Shown: positions 34,237 through 42,715, numbered from the stretch's first letter. The stretch is 64,000 nt of DNA from Rhizobium leguminosarum (GCF_001652265.1 NZ_LWBS01000231.1:14894-78893), one strand, 5' to 3'. The notes: a model not told the origin generated them from the letters alone. Program-made: numbers and translations.

Positions 34237-34491
34237 ATGGGTGCAGCGCTTCAAATCCCCGCATCGGATTTCTCTCGTCACTTTGGACGAGTTCGCGAAG
34301 CAGTACATAAGGCCGGGGTGATTGAAGTCACGTCGCATAACAGAGTCGTGGGTGCCTACATCAGCGCAGACGAGCTTGAACATTTCAACCGTCTCAAGCG
34401 ACGTGAGGTGCAGGTGCTTCATGTAAGCGAGATCGATGACGAGCTACTCACTGAGATTGAGAACGCAGAGTATGGCGTGATCTCTAAGTGA
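34237..34491 (+). CDS. Phd/YefM-like antitoxin
   Basis: The 84-residue protein has the Phd/YefM N-terminal fold that binds DNA: IPASDFSRHFGRVREAVH and VIEVTSHNRVVGAYISADE, the last being the usual NRxVAVLISxxE strand. An acidic C-terminal tail (SEIDDELLTEIENAEYG) should bind the toxin. ATG 34237 follows AAAGGAG. It overlaps the toxin start by four bases (GTGA). Base composition is lower in GC than the flanking genes, in line with transfer. Confidence 0.85.
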   Translation: MGAALQIPASDFSRHFGRVREAVHKAGVIEVTSHNRVVGAYISADELEHFNRLKRREVQVLHVSEIDDELLTEIENAEYGVISK

Positions 34492-34895
34492 AACTGCCAG
34501 ACCCTACTCCGGGTCTCGTGATCCGGTTCGATTACACTTGGCACAAAGACCACTTCAAGAAAGAACGCCCGTGTGCCATCGTCCTGGCCTCAAGTAAGAC
34601 AGGTATGGTCACGGTTGTGCCAATTACACATTCGTACCCAGATATTGGGGAAGAAAACCAATCGTTGCAGGTACCCGAAGTTGTCTGCAAAGCAATGGGT
34701 TTGGATGAGGACATCAATTACGTTCGACTGAGTGAGGTCAACCGATTTGAGTGGCCTTCAGACCGTATCAAGCCATTGCCAAACGATCCCTCTCGCTGTG
34801 ACTACGGAAACGTTCCCAAAGATTTCTTCTTAGAAATGAGAAAGCGTCTGGCAGAGGCCGTGCGAGCAGGCCGGCTCCACACTTCCAAGGTTTGA
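34488..34895 (+). CDS. PemK/MazF-like toxin
   Basis: The 135-residue protein starts at GTG 34488. The N-terminal GLVIRFDYTWHKDHFKKERP and AIVLASSKTGMVTVVPITHS follow the PemK/MazF barrel (GxVxR...KxRPxxVLS). Typical members are ribonucleases that cut mRNA and stop growth. The central part (VCKAMGLDEDINYVRLSEVN) is longer than in short MazF proteins. Pairing with a Phd-like, not MazE-like, antitoxin is unusual but known. The assignment rests on pattern recognition without a search. Confidence 0.7.
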   Translation: MKLPDPTPGLVIRFDYTWHKDHFKKERPCAIVLASSKTGMVTVVPITHSYPDIGEENQSLQVPEVVCKAMGLDEDINYVRLSEVNRFEWPSDRIKPLPNDPSRCDYGNVPKDFFLEMRKRLAEAVRAGRLHTSKV

Positions 34896-35028
34896 ACAAT
34901 CCAAAATCCATAATTGCTCGAAAATGTCGCCGGAGCGGTCGACATCATCAACCTGCTTAGTCGGCAAACACCCATCCATGAGCCTGCAATCAGGTTTGTG
35001 GCAACTGCTCCATAATGCCGGACTTTTG

Positions 35029-35205
35029 CCTGAAGCGAACAACCCGTGAAGCTCGAAATCCAGAACGTTACGGCGGGAACGGCACGATCCGCGGGATGAT
35101 TGGATCGGTCCCGATTATCGATCGGACGGCAATATCGCCGAGGCTACCCTGAACCGGCGGAACTTGCGCAACAACAGGACGTTCAGGGGCGAGGAGGAAC
35201 ACCAC
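35029..35205. other. spacer between the mobile element and the next gene
   Basis: This spacer carries GAGGAGG just before 35206 as the ribosome-binding site. No gene is seen in it. It would have been joined to the GNAT 3' flank (34032-34080) before the element inserted. Confidence 0.4.
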
Positions 35206-35619
35206 ATGTCAGTTCCATTTGAGCCGATCGTGCCGCCGCCATCCGTGCCGCCTCTCAACCCGCCGCCGGATCCGGATCGTATGCCAGGCGAGCCGCTGCC
35301 TGACCCCGAACCAGACGAAGGCCCTGCCCCCTCGACTGAAGGCGGACCATTGTGCCATGGGGACCGCCCTGCAGAGGCGTCCGCCCACAGACGGAGGTCG
35401 CGCGTGACGCAGCGCTGGAGAGAAGCGCTGCGGCTGAGGCTCGAGGACTTTGTCCACACCTTCGTCGTCAACGGTGCGAAGCAAGAGGACGTCTTCGATG
35501 CAATCATCGCGGAAATCGGCAGTCTGCGGACAGCGTATGACCGCGACCCTGACCCGGCGGATCGTCCAGGCGCGGAGGCTGAAGAGCCGTCCAACGAAGG
35601 ACCGGGAGCCCTGCCGTGA
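35206..35619 (+). CDS. proline-rich/acidic N-terminus joined to a small helical protein (137 aa)
   Basis: ATG 35206 follows GAGGAGG. Residues 1-45 are proline-rich (FEPIVPPPSVPPLNPPPDPD, GEPLPDPEPDEGP), probably disordered. Residues about 67-137 are a compact helical part (TQRWREALRLRLEDFVHTFV, NGAKQEDVFDAIIAEIGSLR). A GTG at 35404 in the same frame has a perfect GGAGG six bases upstream, so the second part could be made as its own 71-residue protein. No function is known for either half. Confidence 0.65.
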   Translation: MSVPFEPIVPPPSVPPLNPPPDPDRMPGEPLPDPEPDEGPAPSTEGGPLCHGDRPAEASAHRRRSRVTQRWREALRLRLEDFVHTFVVNGAKQEDVFDAIIAEIGSLRTAYDRDPDPADRPGAEAEEPSNEGPGALP

Positions 35620-35636
35620 TCTCAGGGCTGCCGACG

Positions 35637-36452
35637 TCAGAGGGGCCGAATCCCTTCCGCCCATGACATGCCGAACCACACCGCCGAATCCGGCGCCTTG
35701 CTCCACGCGATCAAGGTGTCGAGACCTGCCGTAACCGCGTCTTGTGAAAGCCCCGTCGCCACGATATCGTCGATCGCTTCGTCGACGATGCTCGCAATGT
35801 TGCGAACCACATCCTCGAAATCGGGATCACCCGCGCAACCGCCGAAGAAGACAAGCGTGTTACGGCGAGGCCGTAGATCCGCCTGGTGAAGCAACTGCAC
35901 GAGGCGACGCCCGACGATAGGGTCGTTGCAATGCCAGTCATAGGTGCGCTGATAAGCGTTCCAGACCGACGAGAACCCTGGTGGTTCTGGCCATAGCCGC
36001 AGACCGTCGTAGTCGTCATCGGACAGGATGACACGGCCACCCGGCCGCACCGCGCGCGCCATGTTACGGACGACCTGCAGCGGGTCGGGTATGTGCTCAA
36101 GGACGAAGCGAGCGTGAGCGACGTCGAACCGACCCAGTTCGTCGTCGCGAAGGGGCGGATCGAGGACGTCGCCCTGCCTCATCTCGATCATTGCGGTCTC
36201 GTCGTCGACCGCCGCCTGGCGCAACGCCTCGGCGATCTGTTCGGGACTTCGTTCCAGCCCGAGCACCGGGACGCCGGTGACCCGTGCCATCATCCGCGAG
36301 TATTGACCAAGGCCGGCTCCGAAGTCGACGACGCGTTCACCGGCGGCGAGCTGCGCGGCATCGATACACCGCTCGTTGAGCCGCCTGTTCAGTGCGGTCA
36401 ACCGCTGTTGCTCTGCCTCGCTCGATCCATGCGTATAATGGGATGATGACAT
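35637..36452 (-). CDS. class I SAM-dependent methyltransferase
   Basis: The 271-residue protein has motif I VVDFGAGLGQYSRMMARV, an acidic end of strand 2 (VLGLERSPEQIAEAL), DVAHARFVLEHIPDPLQVVR and AVRPGGRVILSDDDYDGLRL, the order of a Methyltransf_11/25 fold. Residues 170-271 form a substrate part with a tryptophan-rich end. It points left and starts at ATG 36452. It is not closely similar to the methyltransferase at 24.5 kb. Substrate unknown. Confidence 0.87.
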   Translation of the reverse strand: MSSSHYTHGSSEAEQQRLTALNRRLNERCIDAAQLAAGERVVDFGAGLGQYSRMMARVTGVPVLGLERSPEQIAEALRQAAVDDETAMIEMRQGDVLDPPLRDDELGRFDVAHARFVLEHIPDPLQVVRNMARAVRPGGRVILSDDDYDGLRLWPEPPGFSSVWNAYQRTYDWHCNDPIVGRRLVQLLHQADLRPRRNTLVFFGGCAGDPDFEDVVRNIASIVDEAIDDIVATGLSQDAVTAGLDTLIAWSKAPDSAVWFGMSWAEGIRPL

Positions 36453-36532
36453 TCGCTGCCCCCGCTGAATGGCGCGACAACGGTGCCAGAATCCGGGCGG
36501 GTGTCAATGAGGTCGACCTCATGTCTGCAGTC

Positions 36533-36790
36533 CCAGATATCGACGCGCCTTCACGAATGAGTATCCGAAGCGCGCGGATTTGGTCGGCGAGCGCAAGCAG
36601 TGGTTTGGCGCCCGCCATGGTCTCGACGTTCCTGGCGATGTCCTCGATGACGCGCTCGGCCGACTTGTCCATCGGCGCGACTTTTCCCGTCTTGACGAGC
36701 AGCCCTCCAAGCGCTTCCGACGCCGCCACCCTCGTTGCCGGCAGGCGTACGAGAAGCGATTGCAGGCCTTGCCGCGCCCGTGCCGGTTTC
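36533..36790 (-). pseudogene. possible gene fragment, helical, unidentified
   Basis: On the minus strand [40 protein letters not shown] and AGAKPLLALADQIRALRILI show strong G/C third positions and amphipathic helices, as in real coding DNA. There is no clear start with a ribosome-binding site, and the frame runs without a natural end into the start of the methyltransferase gene. It is probably a gene fragment upstream of the methyltransferase. The family is not recognised. Confidence 0.35.
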
Positions 36791-36833
36791 CGGTGACATG
36801 ACGAGCTTTCACGAACTCGTGATAGCGACTGAT

Positions 36834-36859
36834 GTAACGAATGTCGGGGAGATTGCGAA
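36834..36859 (+). promoter_or_regulatory. ECF (SigF-type) promoter candidate for the bufferin operon
   Basis: GTAACG at 36834-36839, exactly 16 bases, then CGAA at 36856-36859. This agrees in spacing and in all but one base with the Caulobacter SigF promoter motif GTAACC-N16-CGAA as I remember it, which controls heavy-metal-responsive genes including relatives of this operon. It lies 49 bases before the bufA start. No sigF/nrsF pair is visible in the window. Confidence 0.6.
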
Positions 36860-36908
36860 CCCGAATATGCGCTCAACGAGAGCGTCCATCCATCATCGGG
36901 AGAACGCA

Positions 36909-37214
36909 ATGTCCATCAAATCCACCATCAACTCCGTCGTCCTCGCCGGCGCTGTCACCACCGCCCTTGCTTCGATGGCCGGCGCCGCACCACTCACCAA
37001 AGCCGAGGGTGCTGCTGCAACCGCCGCTCACAAGGAAAAATGCTTCGGTGTTGCCCTGAAGGGCCAGAATGATTGTGCAGCCGGCGCCGGCACGTCCTGC
37101 CAGGGGACCTCGACGGTCGACTTCCAGGGCAATTCCTGGAAGTTCGTACGCGGTGGCACCTGCACCTCCATCGTCCTGCCGAACGGCAAGCACGGCACGC
37201 TGAAGGCAATGTAA
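36909..37214 (+). CDS. bufA: bufferin-type metallophore precursor (DUF2282)
   Basis: The 101-residue protein has a Sec signal peptide (residues 1-26, ALASMAGA) and four cysteines at 45, 56, 64 and 85. They lie in the DUF2282 pattern [29 protein letters not shown] and VRGGTC. Family knowledge: such peptides are modified by the MNIO enzyme BufB with its partner BufC, turning Cys residues into thiooxazoles, and act in the periplasm to bind copper. The ATG is preceded by GGGAGA. It is the first gene of four co-directional genes (gaps of 42 bases, then overlaps). The Cys modification is inferred, not seen. Confidence 0.9.
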   Translation: MSIKSTINSVVLAGAVTTALASMAGAAPLTKAEGAAATAAHKEKCFGVALKGQNDCAAGAGTSCQGTSTVDFQGNSWKFVRGGTCTSIVLPNGKHGTLKAM

Positions 37215-37256
37215 TTTCTACACCCGACAGCGACAATGAGGAGGCGGAGAGACGCC

Positions 37257-38183
37257 ATGACCACCGATCAAATCTCAACGACCGCGTCTGCGGCAACTAC
37301 TCTCCGCTTTCCCCGCCATCCGATCGAGGGGCTCGCGGGGACGAGCTTCAAGCACGAACATTTTGCCGCCATAGCCGCGGAGGGGCCTCATCGCGGGTTC
37401 TTCGAAGTCCATGCCGAGAATTATATGGGGGCCGGCGGACCGCCGCATCGTATTCTCGAACAGATCCGCCGTGACAATCCGGTGTCGCTCCACGGCGTGT
37501 GCATGTCGATCGGCGGACCTCAGCCGCTCGACCGGGCCCATCTTGAACGTTTCCGCTCTCTCGTCGAACGATACGAACCAGCTCTGGTGTCCGAGCACCT
37601 GGCCTGGTCGACGCATCGGACGACCTTCCTCAACGACCTCCTTCCCCTTCCCTACACACGAGAAAGCCTGGCGCGGGTTTGCGAGCATATCGAGGACGTG
37701 CAGGAGACCATCAGACGCCCGATCCTTCTCGAGAATCCATCCACCTATGTGACGTTCCGCCAATCGACGATGAGCGAGACCGACTTCATCCGCGCCATCG
37801 TCCGGCGCACCGGCTGCGGTCTTCTGCTCGACGTCAACAATGTATTCGTCTCCGCCACCAATCACGGGTTTTCAGCGCTCGACTACCTGTCCGATTTTCC
37901 CATTGCTGCGGTTGGTGAGATCCATCTCGCAGGCCACGCCGAGCAGACGGACGATGAGGACGAGCTGCTGCTGATCGATAGCCATGACGGTCCGGTCGCC
38001 GATGCCGTCTGGAAGCTTTACGGGATCGTCATCGGCCGTGGTGGCCCCATTCCAACGCTCATCGAGTGGGACAGCAACATACCCGATTGGCCGATACTGC
38101 GTGGCGAGGCCCTCGCAGCGCAGGCGATCATGGATCATCATGGTTCCATCGCGTTGCAGGATCAAAGTCATGCTGCGGCTTGA
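37257..38183 (+). CDS. bufB: DUF692 multinuclear non-haem iron oxidase (MNIO), BufB-type
   Basis: The 308-residue protein has the DUF692 TIM-barrel motifs that hold the iron ligands: [64 protein letters not shown] and [11 protein letters not shown]. It would oxidise cysteine side chains of the upstream DUF2282 peptide. The ATG at 37257 is chosen because GGAG precedes it; the reading from 37236 adds only a basic stretch. It overlaps bufC by 14 bases, so the two partners are translationally coupled. Confidence 0.93.
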   Translation: MTTDQISTTASAATTLRFPRHPIEGLAGTSFKHEHFAAIAAEGPHRGFFEVHAENYMGAGGPPHRILEQIRRDNPVSLHGVCMSIGGPQPLDRAHLERFRSLVERYEPALVSEHLAWSTHRTTFLNDLLPLPYTRESLARVCEHIEDVQETIRRPILLENPSTYVTFRQSTMSETDFIRAIVRRTGCGLLLDVNNVFVSATNHGFSALDYLSDFPIAAVGEIHLAGHAEQTDDEDELLLIDSHDGPVADAVWKLYGIVIGRGGPIPTLIEWDSNIPDWPILRGEALAAQAIMDHHGSIALQDQSHAAA

Positions 38184-38970
38184 TCCTCCATCTCGCCGCA
38201 TAGAGCCCCTCACCTATGCGGCGGATTTTGCGCCGGCCCTGACCAACCCGGACGCTGGGACGCCCGACGGCGTAATCGGGCCAAACGGCAAGGGAGCGAT
38301 CAAACGCTACAACGTCTACCGCAACAACGTCACCGTCAGTCTGATCGATGCCCTCGCCGGAATTTTCCCGGCGGTGCAACGCCTGACGGGGGCGGAGTTT
38401 TTCCGCGCCATGGCGCGCTTTCATGTGCGCGCCACGCCACCGACATCGCCGCTTCTCTTCGAATATGGTCGGGATTTTCCTGCTTTCATCGAACAATACG
38501 AATATGCCCGGTCCTTGCCCTGGCTTCCCGACATCGCCCGGATCGAACGGGCTTGGCTGGACGCCTACCATGCAACGGATGTCGAGCCGCTTGCCGCTGA
38601 TGCTCTTGCTTCCGTTCCGCCGGACCGTCTCGGTGATTTGGGCTTTGCAGCGCATCCGGCAACAAGGATCGTTCAGTCCGACTATCCGGCGCTGACGATC
38701 TTTGCCGCCAATCGCGGTGACGGCTCCATAAGCCCGATCGAAGTGGTCGACCCGGAAGATGCGCTTATAACGCGGCCGGATATGGAGGTGGCGGTGCGTC
38801 ATCTTCCTTTGGGCGGCGCAGAGTTCCTGATTTCCCTCATTTCCGGCGAACCGCTTGGTGTCGCCGCAGCCAAGGCCATCGACGCTTGTCCGTCGTTCGA
38901 CATCGCAGCCAGCGTGGCCGGCATGATCGAAGCGGGGGTATTTTGCGGCATCACTCTGGGAGACGCATGA
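38170..38970 (+). CDS. bufC: DUF2063 protein, BufC-type recognition partner
   Basis: The 266-residue protein carries the DUF2063 N-terminal domain: [53 protein letters not shown], then [20 protein letters not shown]. The C-terminal half is a winged-helix-like/peptide-binding part ([20 protein letters not shown]). In bufferin systems this protein recruits the precursor peptide to the MNIO enzyme. Start ATG 38170 inside the end of bufB. It ends by overlapping the DoxX gene (ATGATGA region). Confidence 0.9.
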   Translation: MLRLDPPSRRIEPLTYAADFAPALTNPDAGTPDGVIGPNGKGAIKRYNVYRNNVTVSLIDALAGIFPAVQRLTGAEFFRAMARFHVRATPPTSPLLFEYGRDFPAFIEQYEYARSLPWLPDIARIERAWLDAYHATDVEPLAADALASVPPDRLGDLGFAAHPATRIVQSDYPALTIFAANRGDGSISPIEVVDPEDALITRPDMEVAVRHLPLGGAEFLISLISGEPLGVAAAKAIDACPSFDIAASVAGMIEAGVFCGITLGDA

Positions 38971-39485
38971 TGATATCGACCACCCAACAGACTTCGATCA
39001 AAGGCAGGCTTCAGCCGATCGTGACACTTGTAGAGATGGCACAGAGATGGGTTCGGGCCATTGCGCTGCCGAGCGTCGTTCAGGCGGTTGTACGCCTCGC
39101 TCTGGCCGTGCCCTTTTGGAAGTCGGGCATTCTGAAGTGGGATGGTTTCCTGCAATTGAACGATACGGCGATCACATTGTTCACCGACGAATTCATGCTC
39201 CATCTGCCGGGCGGTCCCTATGCCTATCCGGCGCCAGTCACCATGGCTTTCCTGTCCGGCGCTGCCGAGATCACCTTTCCGATCTTGCTGGTTCTGGGTT
39301 TTGCTACCCGGTTTGCGGCGACCGGCCTGCTGTTCATGACGTTGATCGTCGAGCTGACGGTGCCGGACGGATGGCCGATCCACATTACCTGGGCTGCCAT
39401 GGCGCTGTCGCTCATGGCATGGGGGCCGGGAAAATTGTCGATCGACCATTGGCTTGCACGTTGGTTTGGCCGCCGGGCTGCCTGA
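38967..39485 (+). CDS. DoxX family membrane protein of the bufferin operon
   Basis: The 172-residue protein has four membrane helices, with the DoxX signature VVRLALAVPFWKSGILKWDG in the first, then TMAFLSGAAEITFPILLVLG and a third and fourth hydrophobic segment. It is the usual last gene of DUF2282-DUF692-DUF2063-DoxX operons and is sometimes called BufD. Its biochemical role is open; quinone-linked redox or export support has been suggested for DoxX proteins. Translation starts at ATG 38967 or 38970, overlapping the bufC stop. Confidence 0.9.
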   Translation: MMISTTQQTSIKGRLQPIVTLVEMAQRWVRAIALPSVVQAVVRLALAVPFWKSGILKWDGFLQLNDTAITLFTDEFMLHLPGGPYAYPAPVTMAFLSGAAEITFPILLVLGFATRFAATGLLFMTLIVELTVPDGWPIHITWAAMALSLMAWGPGKLSIDHWLARWFGRRAA

Positions 39486-39636
39486 TCCAGTTCTTGTGGC
39501 AGAGGACGGCTCGCAGCTTCCTGAAAGCAGATCTTGCCGCCGATCACGCTGGAGCTCGTCGTTGCGCCGGCACTGCCATTGCTCATCCTCCGTGCAAATG
39601 GGCGGCAACACTCTCAAGATCGGACATTCATCACCG

Positions 39637-41409
39637 TCATTGTACGACACCAGCCTTGCGTAGCCCCTCCACGACGAGCTCGAAATCGGCGGGGTTCTTG
39701 AAGGGCAAGACTTTGCGACGGTATTCCAAGGAGTAGTCGGGATTGACGCGCATCACCTCTTGCCACGTCGCGCGAGCCTCTTCGAAACGGCCGAGGTATC
39801 CGTAACAGGCGGCCAGAAGCGCGCGCGAGACATCGGTGATGGGGTTGCGGCTGATGCGCTGCAGCAACAGTTCGACGGCCTCTTCGTACCTTCCCAGTTG
39901 AAACAAGGCCAAGGCCTGAAAGTGGAGAACGATATCCGGAAAATACGGGTTCAGGACACTCGCCCGATCGAAATAGGCGAGTGCCTCCCCGGATCTGCCC
40001 GAATAGATGAGTGCCTCGCCGAGGCTGACCTGCCCTTCGGCGAAGTTCGGATTGAGGACGATCGCACGCTCGGCCTCGCTGATGGCTCTATCGTGCTGTC
40101 GCAAGTAAAGGCTGACCAGACTCAGTGCCCAGTGTGCCACGGGATCGCTATCATCCCGCGCTACCGCCAGCGTCGCAGCCTCTTCGGCTTGCTCGATCGA
40201 GCGCTGCGGCAACGCGCTCCACCGGTTCAGGTAGTCGAGCCCGTGGGTAAGGGCGAGGAAGGCGTGCGCTGAGGCGAAGTTCGGGTCCAGGTCGACGGCA
40301 CGTTGCAAAAGGTCACGGGCGTCGCTGTTCGTTTGTTTCGTCAGCCGATGCCACAGCTCCCGGCCACGCAGGAAGCAGTCATACGCCTCGGGGTGCCGGG
40401 TCTGCCCCGGCGCAAGTCTTTGCCGATCGCCCTCTGTCAGGTTGACCGCCAGCGCATCGACAATCTGCTGCGTGACATCGTCCTGAACCGCGAATATGTC
40501 GGTGAGGTCGCGATCGAACCGCTCCGCCCATAGATGCCCGCCGGTGGTTGCGTCGATGAGCTGCGCGGTGATGCGTACCCTGTTTCCCGATTTGCGTACG
40601 CTGCCCTCAAGGACATGCCGCACGCCGAGCTTCGTGCCCACCTCCTGCACCTGGACGTTCTTGCCCTTGAAAGTGAACGACGAATTGCGAGCGATGACGA
40701 AAAGCTGCGACAGCTTCGATAGCGCCGTGATGATGTCTTCCGAGATGCCGTCGGCGAAGTAGTCCTGTTCGGCGTCACCGCTCATGTTGGCGAAGGGCAG
40801 GACGGCGATCGACAGCTTCGGCGGCGCTGCCGTCGCCGGTTGGCTCGTCGCGGTTTCCGAGGTCGCGGCCAACTTGGTCGCTGCGCTGCCGACTTGCAGC
40901 GAATAGACCCGGATCGGCTCGGCGATGTTCTTGAGCTGCGTGCTGCCGAGATCGCTGACCGAGAGATCGAGCCTCGCCTTGACTTGGCGATAGGCATCCT
41001 CGGACAGGCAGATCGCGCCCGCCGCGGCAACGCCCTCCAATCGCGAGGCGATGTTGACGCCGTCGCCCATCAGATCGCCGTCGCTTTCCTCGACGACGTC
41101 GCCCAAATGGATACCGATCCGGAACTCGATGCGACGGTCCTGCGGGACGCCGTGATTGCGCTCCACCATAGCGTTCTGCACCTCAATGGCGCAGCGCACG
41201 GCGTCCACCACGCTGCGGAACTCGACCAGCGCACCATCGCCGGTGCGCTTCACCACCCGGCCATGGTGCACGGCGATCGTCGGATCGATGAGATCGCTGC
41301 GCAGTGTGCGCAACCTCGCCAGGGTGAGGTCCTCATCAGCGCCGGCAAGGCGGCTGTACCCGACCACGTCCGCGGCCAGGATCGCAGCCAGCTTTCGGTT
41401 TTCGCTCAT
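39637..41409 (-). CDS. class III adenylate/guanylate cyclase with TolB-like and TPR domains
   Basis: The 590-residue protein has a cyclase domain at residues about 5-190. The metal-binding Asp residues are in ILAADVVGYSRL and the loop KRTGDGALVEF, and RIGIHLGDVVEESDGDLMGD leads to GVNIASRLEGVA. Then come a TolB-like domain (SIAVLPFANMSGDAEQDYFA, VLEGSVRKSGNRVRITAQLI) and about six TPR repeats (NPNFAEGQVSLGEALIYSGR). There is no membrane helix. ATG 41409 follows GGGAGA. Such cyclases are numerous in rhizobia; the cAMP made could act on targets such as the MlotiK1-like channel at 15.8 kb, but no link is shown. Confidence 0.92.
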   Translation of the reverse strand: MSENRKLAAILAADVVGYSRLAGADEDLTLARLRTLRSDLIDPTIAVHHGRVVKRTGDGALVEFRSVVDAVRCAIEVQNAMVERNHGVPQDRRIEFRIGIHLGDVVEESDGDLMGDGVNIASRLEGVAAAGAICLSEDAYRQVKARLDLSVSDLGSTQLKNIAEPIRVYSLQVGSAATKLAATSETATSQPATAAPPKLSIAVLPFANMSGDAEQDYFADGISEDIITALSKLSQLFVIARNSSFTFKGKNVQVQEVGTKLGVRHVLEGSVRKSGNRVRITAQLIDATTGGHLWAERFDRDLTDIFAVQDDVTQQIVDALAVNLTEGDRQRLAPGQTRHPEAYDCFLRGRELWHRLTKQTNSDARDLLQRAVDLDPNFASAHAFLALTHGLDYLNRWSALPQRSIEQAEEAATLAVARDDSDPVAHWALSLVSLYLRQHDRAISEAERAIVLNPNFAEGQVSLGEALIYSGRSGEALAYFDRASVLNPYFPDIVLHFQALALFQLGRYEEAVELLLQRISRNPITDVSRALLAACYGYLGRFEEARATWQEVMRVNPDYSLEYRRKVLPFKNPADFELVVEGLRKAGVVQ

Positions 41410-41647
41410 GGCGCAGTCTCCCAAGTTCCAAGATAACAGGGAGACAGAGGGCAAGAAAGAACTTTCAGCCGCTGCTCAGAGCGATCCTGGTTGAGATCGC
41501 GCTGGTCATGGCTGATGTGGACGCGGCCGGTGGTGCAGCCTCATGCAACGACGGCTCCGTGATGCTGCCGGCCGCCCAACGCGGTCGTTCGGAACCCCCC
41601 TCAGGCTCAGGTCACGACGATGTCCGCGCCCACCCCGAATGTCCGCC

Positions 41648-42382
41648 ACCCATGCGCTCCGTCTTGACCCCCGAGCAGAGCGCTCCTACAAGACAGACCA
41701 TGGCAACACACCTCTGATTGGCCGCGCCTTGCGGCCTTGAGCGAAGCGCAGTCCTGCACGACACCGCGGGGCCCCTTCCCCTTGCCAAGCCAAAATCAGA
41801 GATTTTCCAATGCCCACGCTCTATCTCACTTGCGGTCTTCCCGGATCGGGGAAGACGTCGCTTGCCAAGATCATCGAACATGAAGCATCTGCCCTCCGTC
41901 TGACCGGAGACGACTGGATGCACAGGCTTTACCCCGGCATCTCCACGCCGGAAGCCGAAACTGGTCCGTGCCGAGGTCGGGTCGAGAGCCTGCAATGGCA
42001 GATCGCACTGCGTGCCATCAGGCTCCAGTGTAACGTTGTCGTGGATTGGGGAGTGTGGTCACGGGCAGAACGCGACACCTGCCGGGAGGAAGCTCGCGCA
42101 GCTGGTGCCCGCGTCGTCCTCTGCTTCCTCGACATTCCCTTTGATAGGCTTTGGGACCGGGTCTCCAGGCGAAACGCCGACCTTCCAGCCGGTACGTTCG
42201 ACATTTCGCGGGCGGACCTGCTTCGGTGGTCGACGCTGTTCGAGCCGCCAACCGCCGAGGAGTTGGCGCTTTACGATCGGCAAACCCATCCAGCCATCAC
42301 CGCCCTTGGATGAAACGCCACAGCGCCGGGGTATTCTCAGTCTGCGTGGTAGGCGGGTCCGGACCAGCTCGCTCGCGAGGAC
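41648..42382 (+). repeat. duplicated kinase block, copy 2
   Basis: Same block as 31715-32430, in the same orientation, with a few scattered substitutions. The 3' flank keeps the stretch GGGTATTCTCAGTCTGCGTG that copy 1 lost. Upstream, at 41410-41647, there is only spacer DNA behind the cyclase gene. Confidence 0.9.
41810..42313 (+). CDS. P-loop ATPase/kinase-like protein, copy 2
   Basis: A 167-residue near-identical twin of the gene at 31877-32380 (162 of 167 residues by my comparison), with the same Walker A GLPGSGKTSLAK. Differences are Thr for Met at 3, Arg for Lys in DDWMHRLYPG, Thr for Lys in RWSTLFEPP, Arg for Gln in ALYDRQTHP and a terminal Gly for Arg. Both reading frames are intact, so both copies could be active. 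Function unknown. Confidence 0.8.
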   Translation: MPTLYLTCGLPGSGKTSLAKIIEHEASALRLTGDDWMHRLYPGISTPEAETGPCRGRVESLQWQIALRAIRLQCNVVVDWGVWSRAERDTCREEARAAGARVVLCFLDIPFDRLWDRVSRRNADLPAGTFDISRADLLRWSTLFEPPTAEELALYDRQTHPAITALG

Positions 42383-42548
42383 AGCCAGCCACCCCAACTC
42401 GGTCATTCCGCATTCATAAGGTCACGGCCTACCTCCTTCGAGGTAATTGCAACTTTCGGTAAAGGCACTATGGTCCGAGGTAGCAGTGCCGGTCATGGTG
42501 TTCGTCGTCCATCACCGTGACATTCCGGGGATGGACGACGACAAGCCC

Positions 42549-42640
42549 TAGAGTGCCGTGCGTCCTTTCGGACGCTCCAACATTTTGAATCTACGCATCG
42601 TGCTTTCCGAAAATCGATTCCGATTTTCCGGCCGATGCCA
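42549..42640. repeat. rhizobial intergenic repeat, copy 2
   Basis: TAGAGTGCCGTGCGTCCTTT, AACATTTTGAATCTACGCAT, TTTCCGAAAATCGATTCCG and ATTTTCCGG reproduce the element at 28178-28282. The remaining parts of the 402-base gap (42314-42715) are the 3' flank of the kinase block and a short leader of the DUF1254 gene. Confidence 0.65.
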
Positions 42641-42715
42641 TGGCCGTCAACACGCCTCCAGGATCTCACCTGAACCGCCGCCCCAGGCTTCGAACCGACT
42701 GTTGTCGATGAGGAC

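Larger units (their letters stand above)
34081..35028. mobile_element. 932-bp non-autonomous element carrying a toxin-antitoxin pair, with TIRs and 8-bp target duplication
   Basis: CGGCGTTATGGAGCAGTTAC at 34089 starts a 37-base left end (34089-34125) whose inverse stands at 34984-35020 with 34 of 37 bases identical. Immediately outside both ends is the same octamer GACTTTTG (34081-34088 and 35021-35028). This is the signature of transposition with an 8-bp target duplication. The only genes inside are the antitoxin and toxin; there is no transposase, so it must have moved in trans or as part of a lost larger element. A second internal inverse copy of the tip (TGCTCCATAAATCCGG) lies at 34138-34153. 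Confidence 0.85.
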
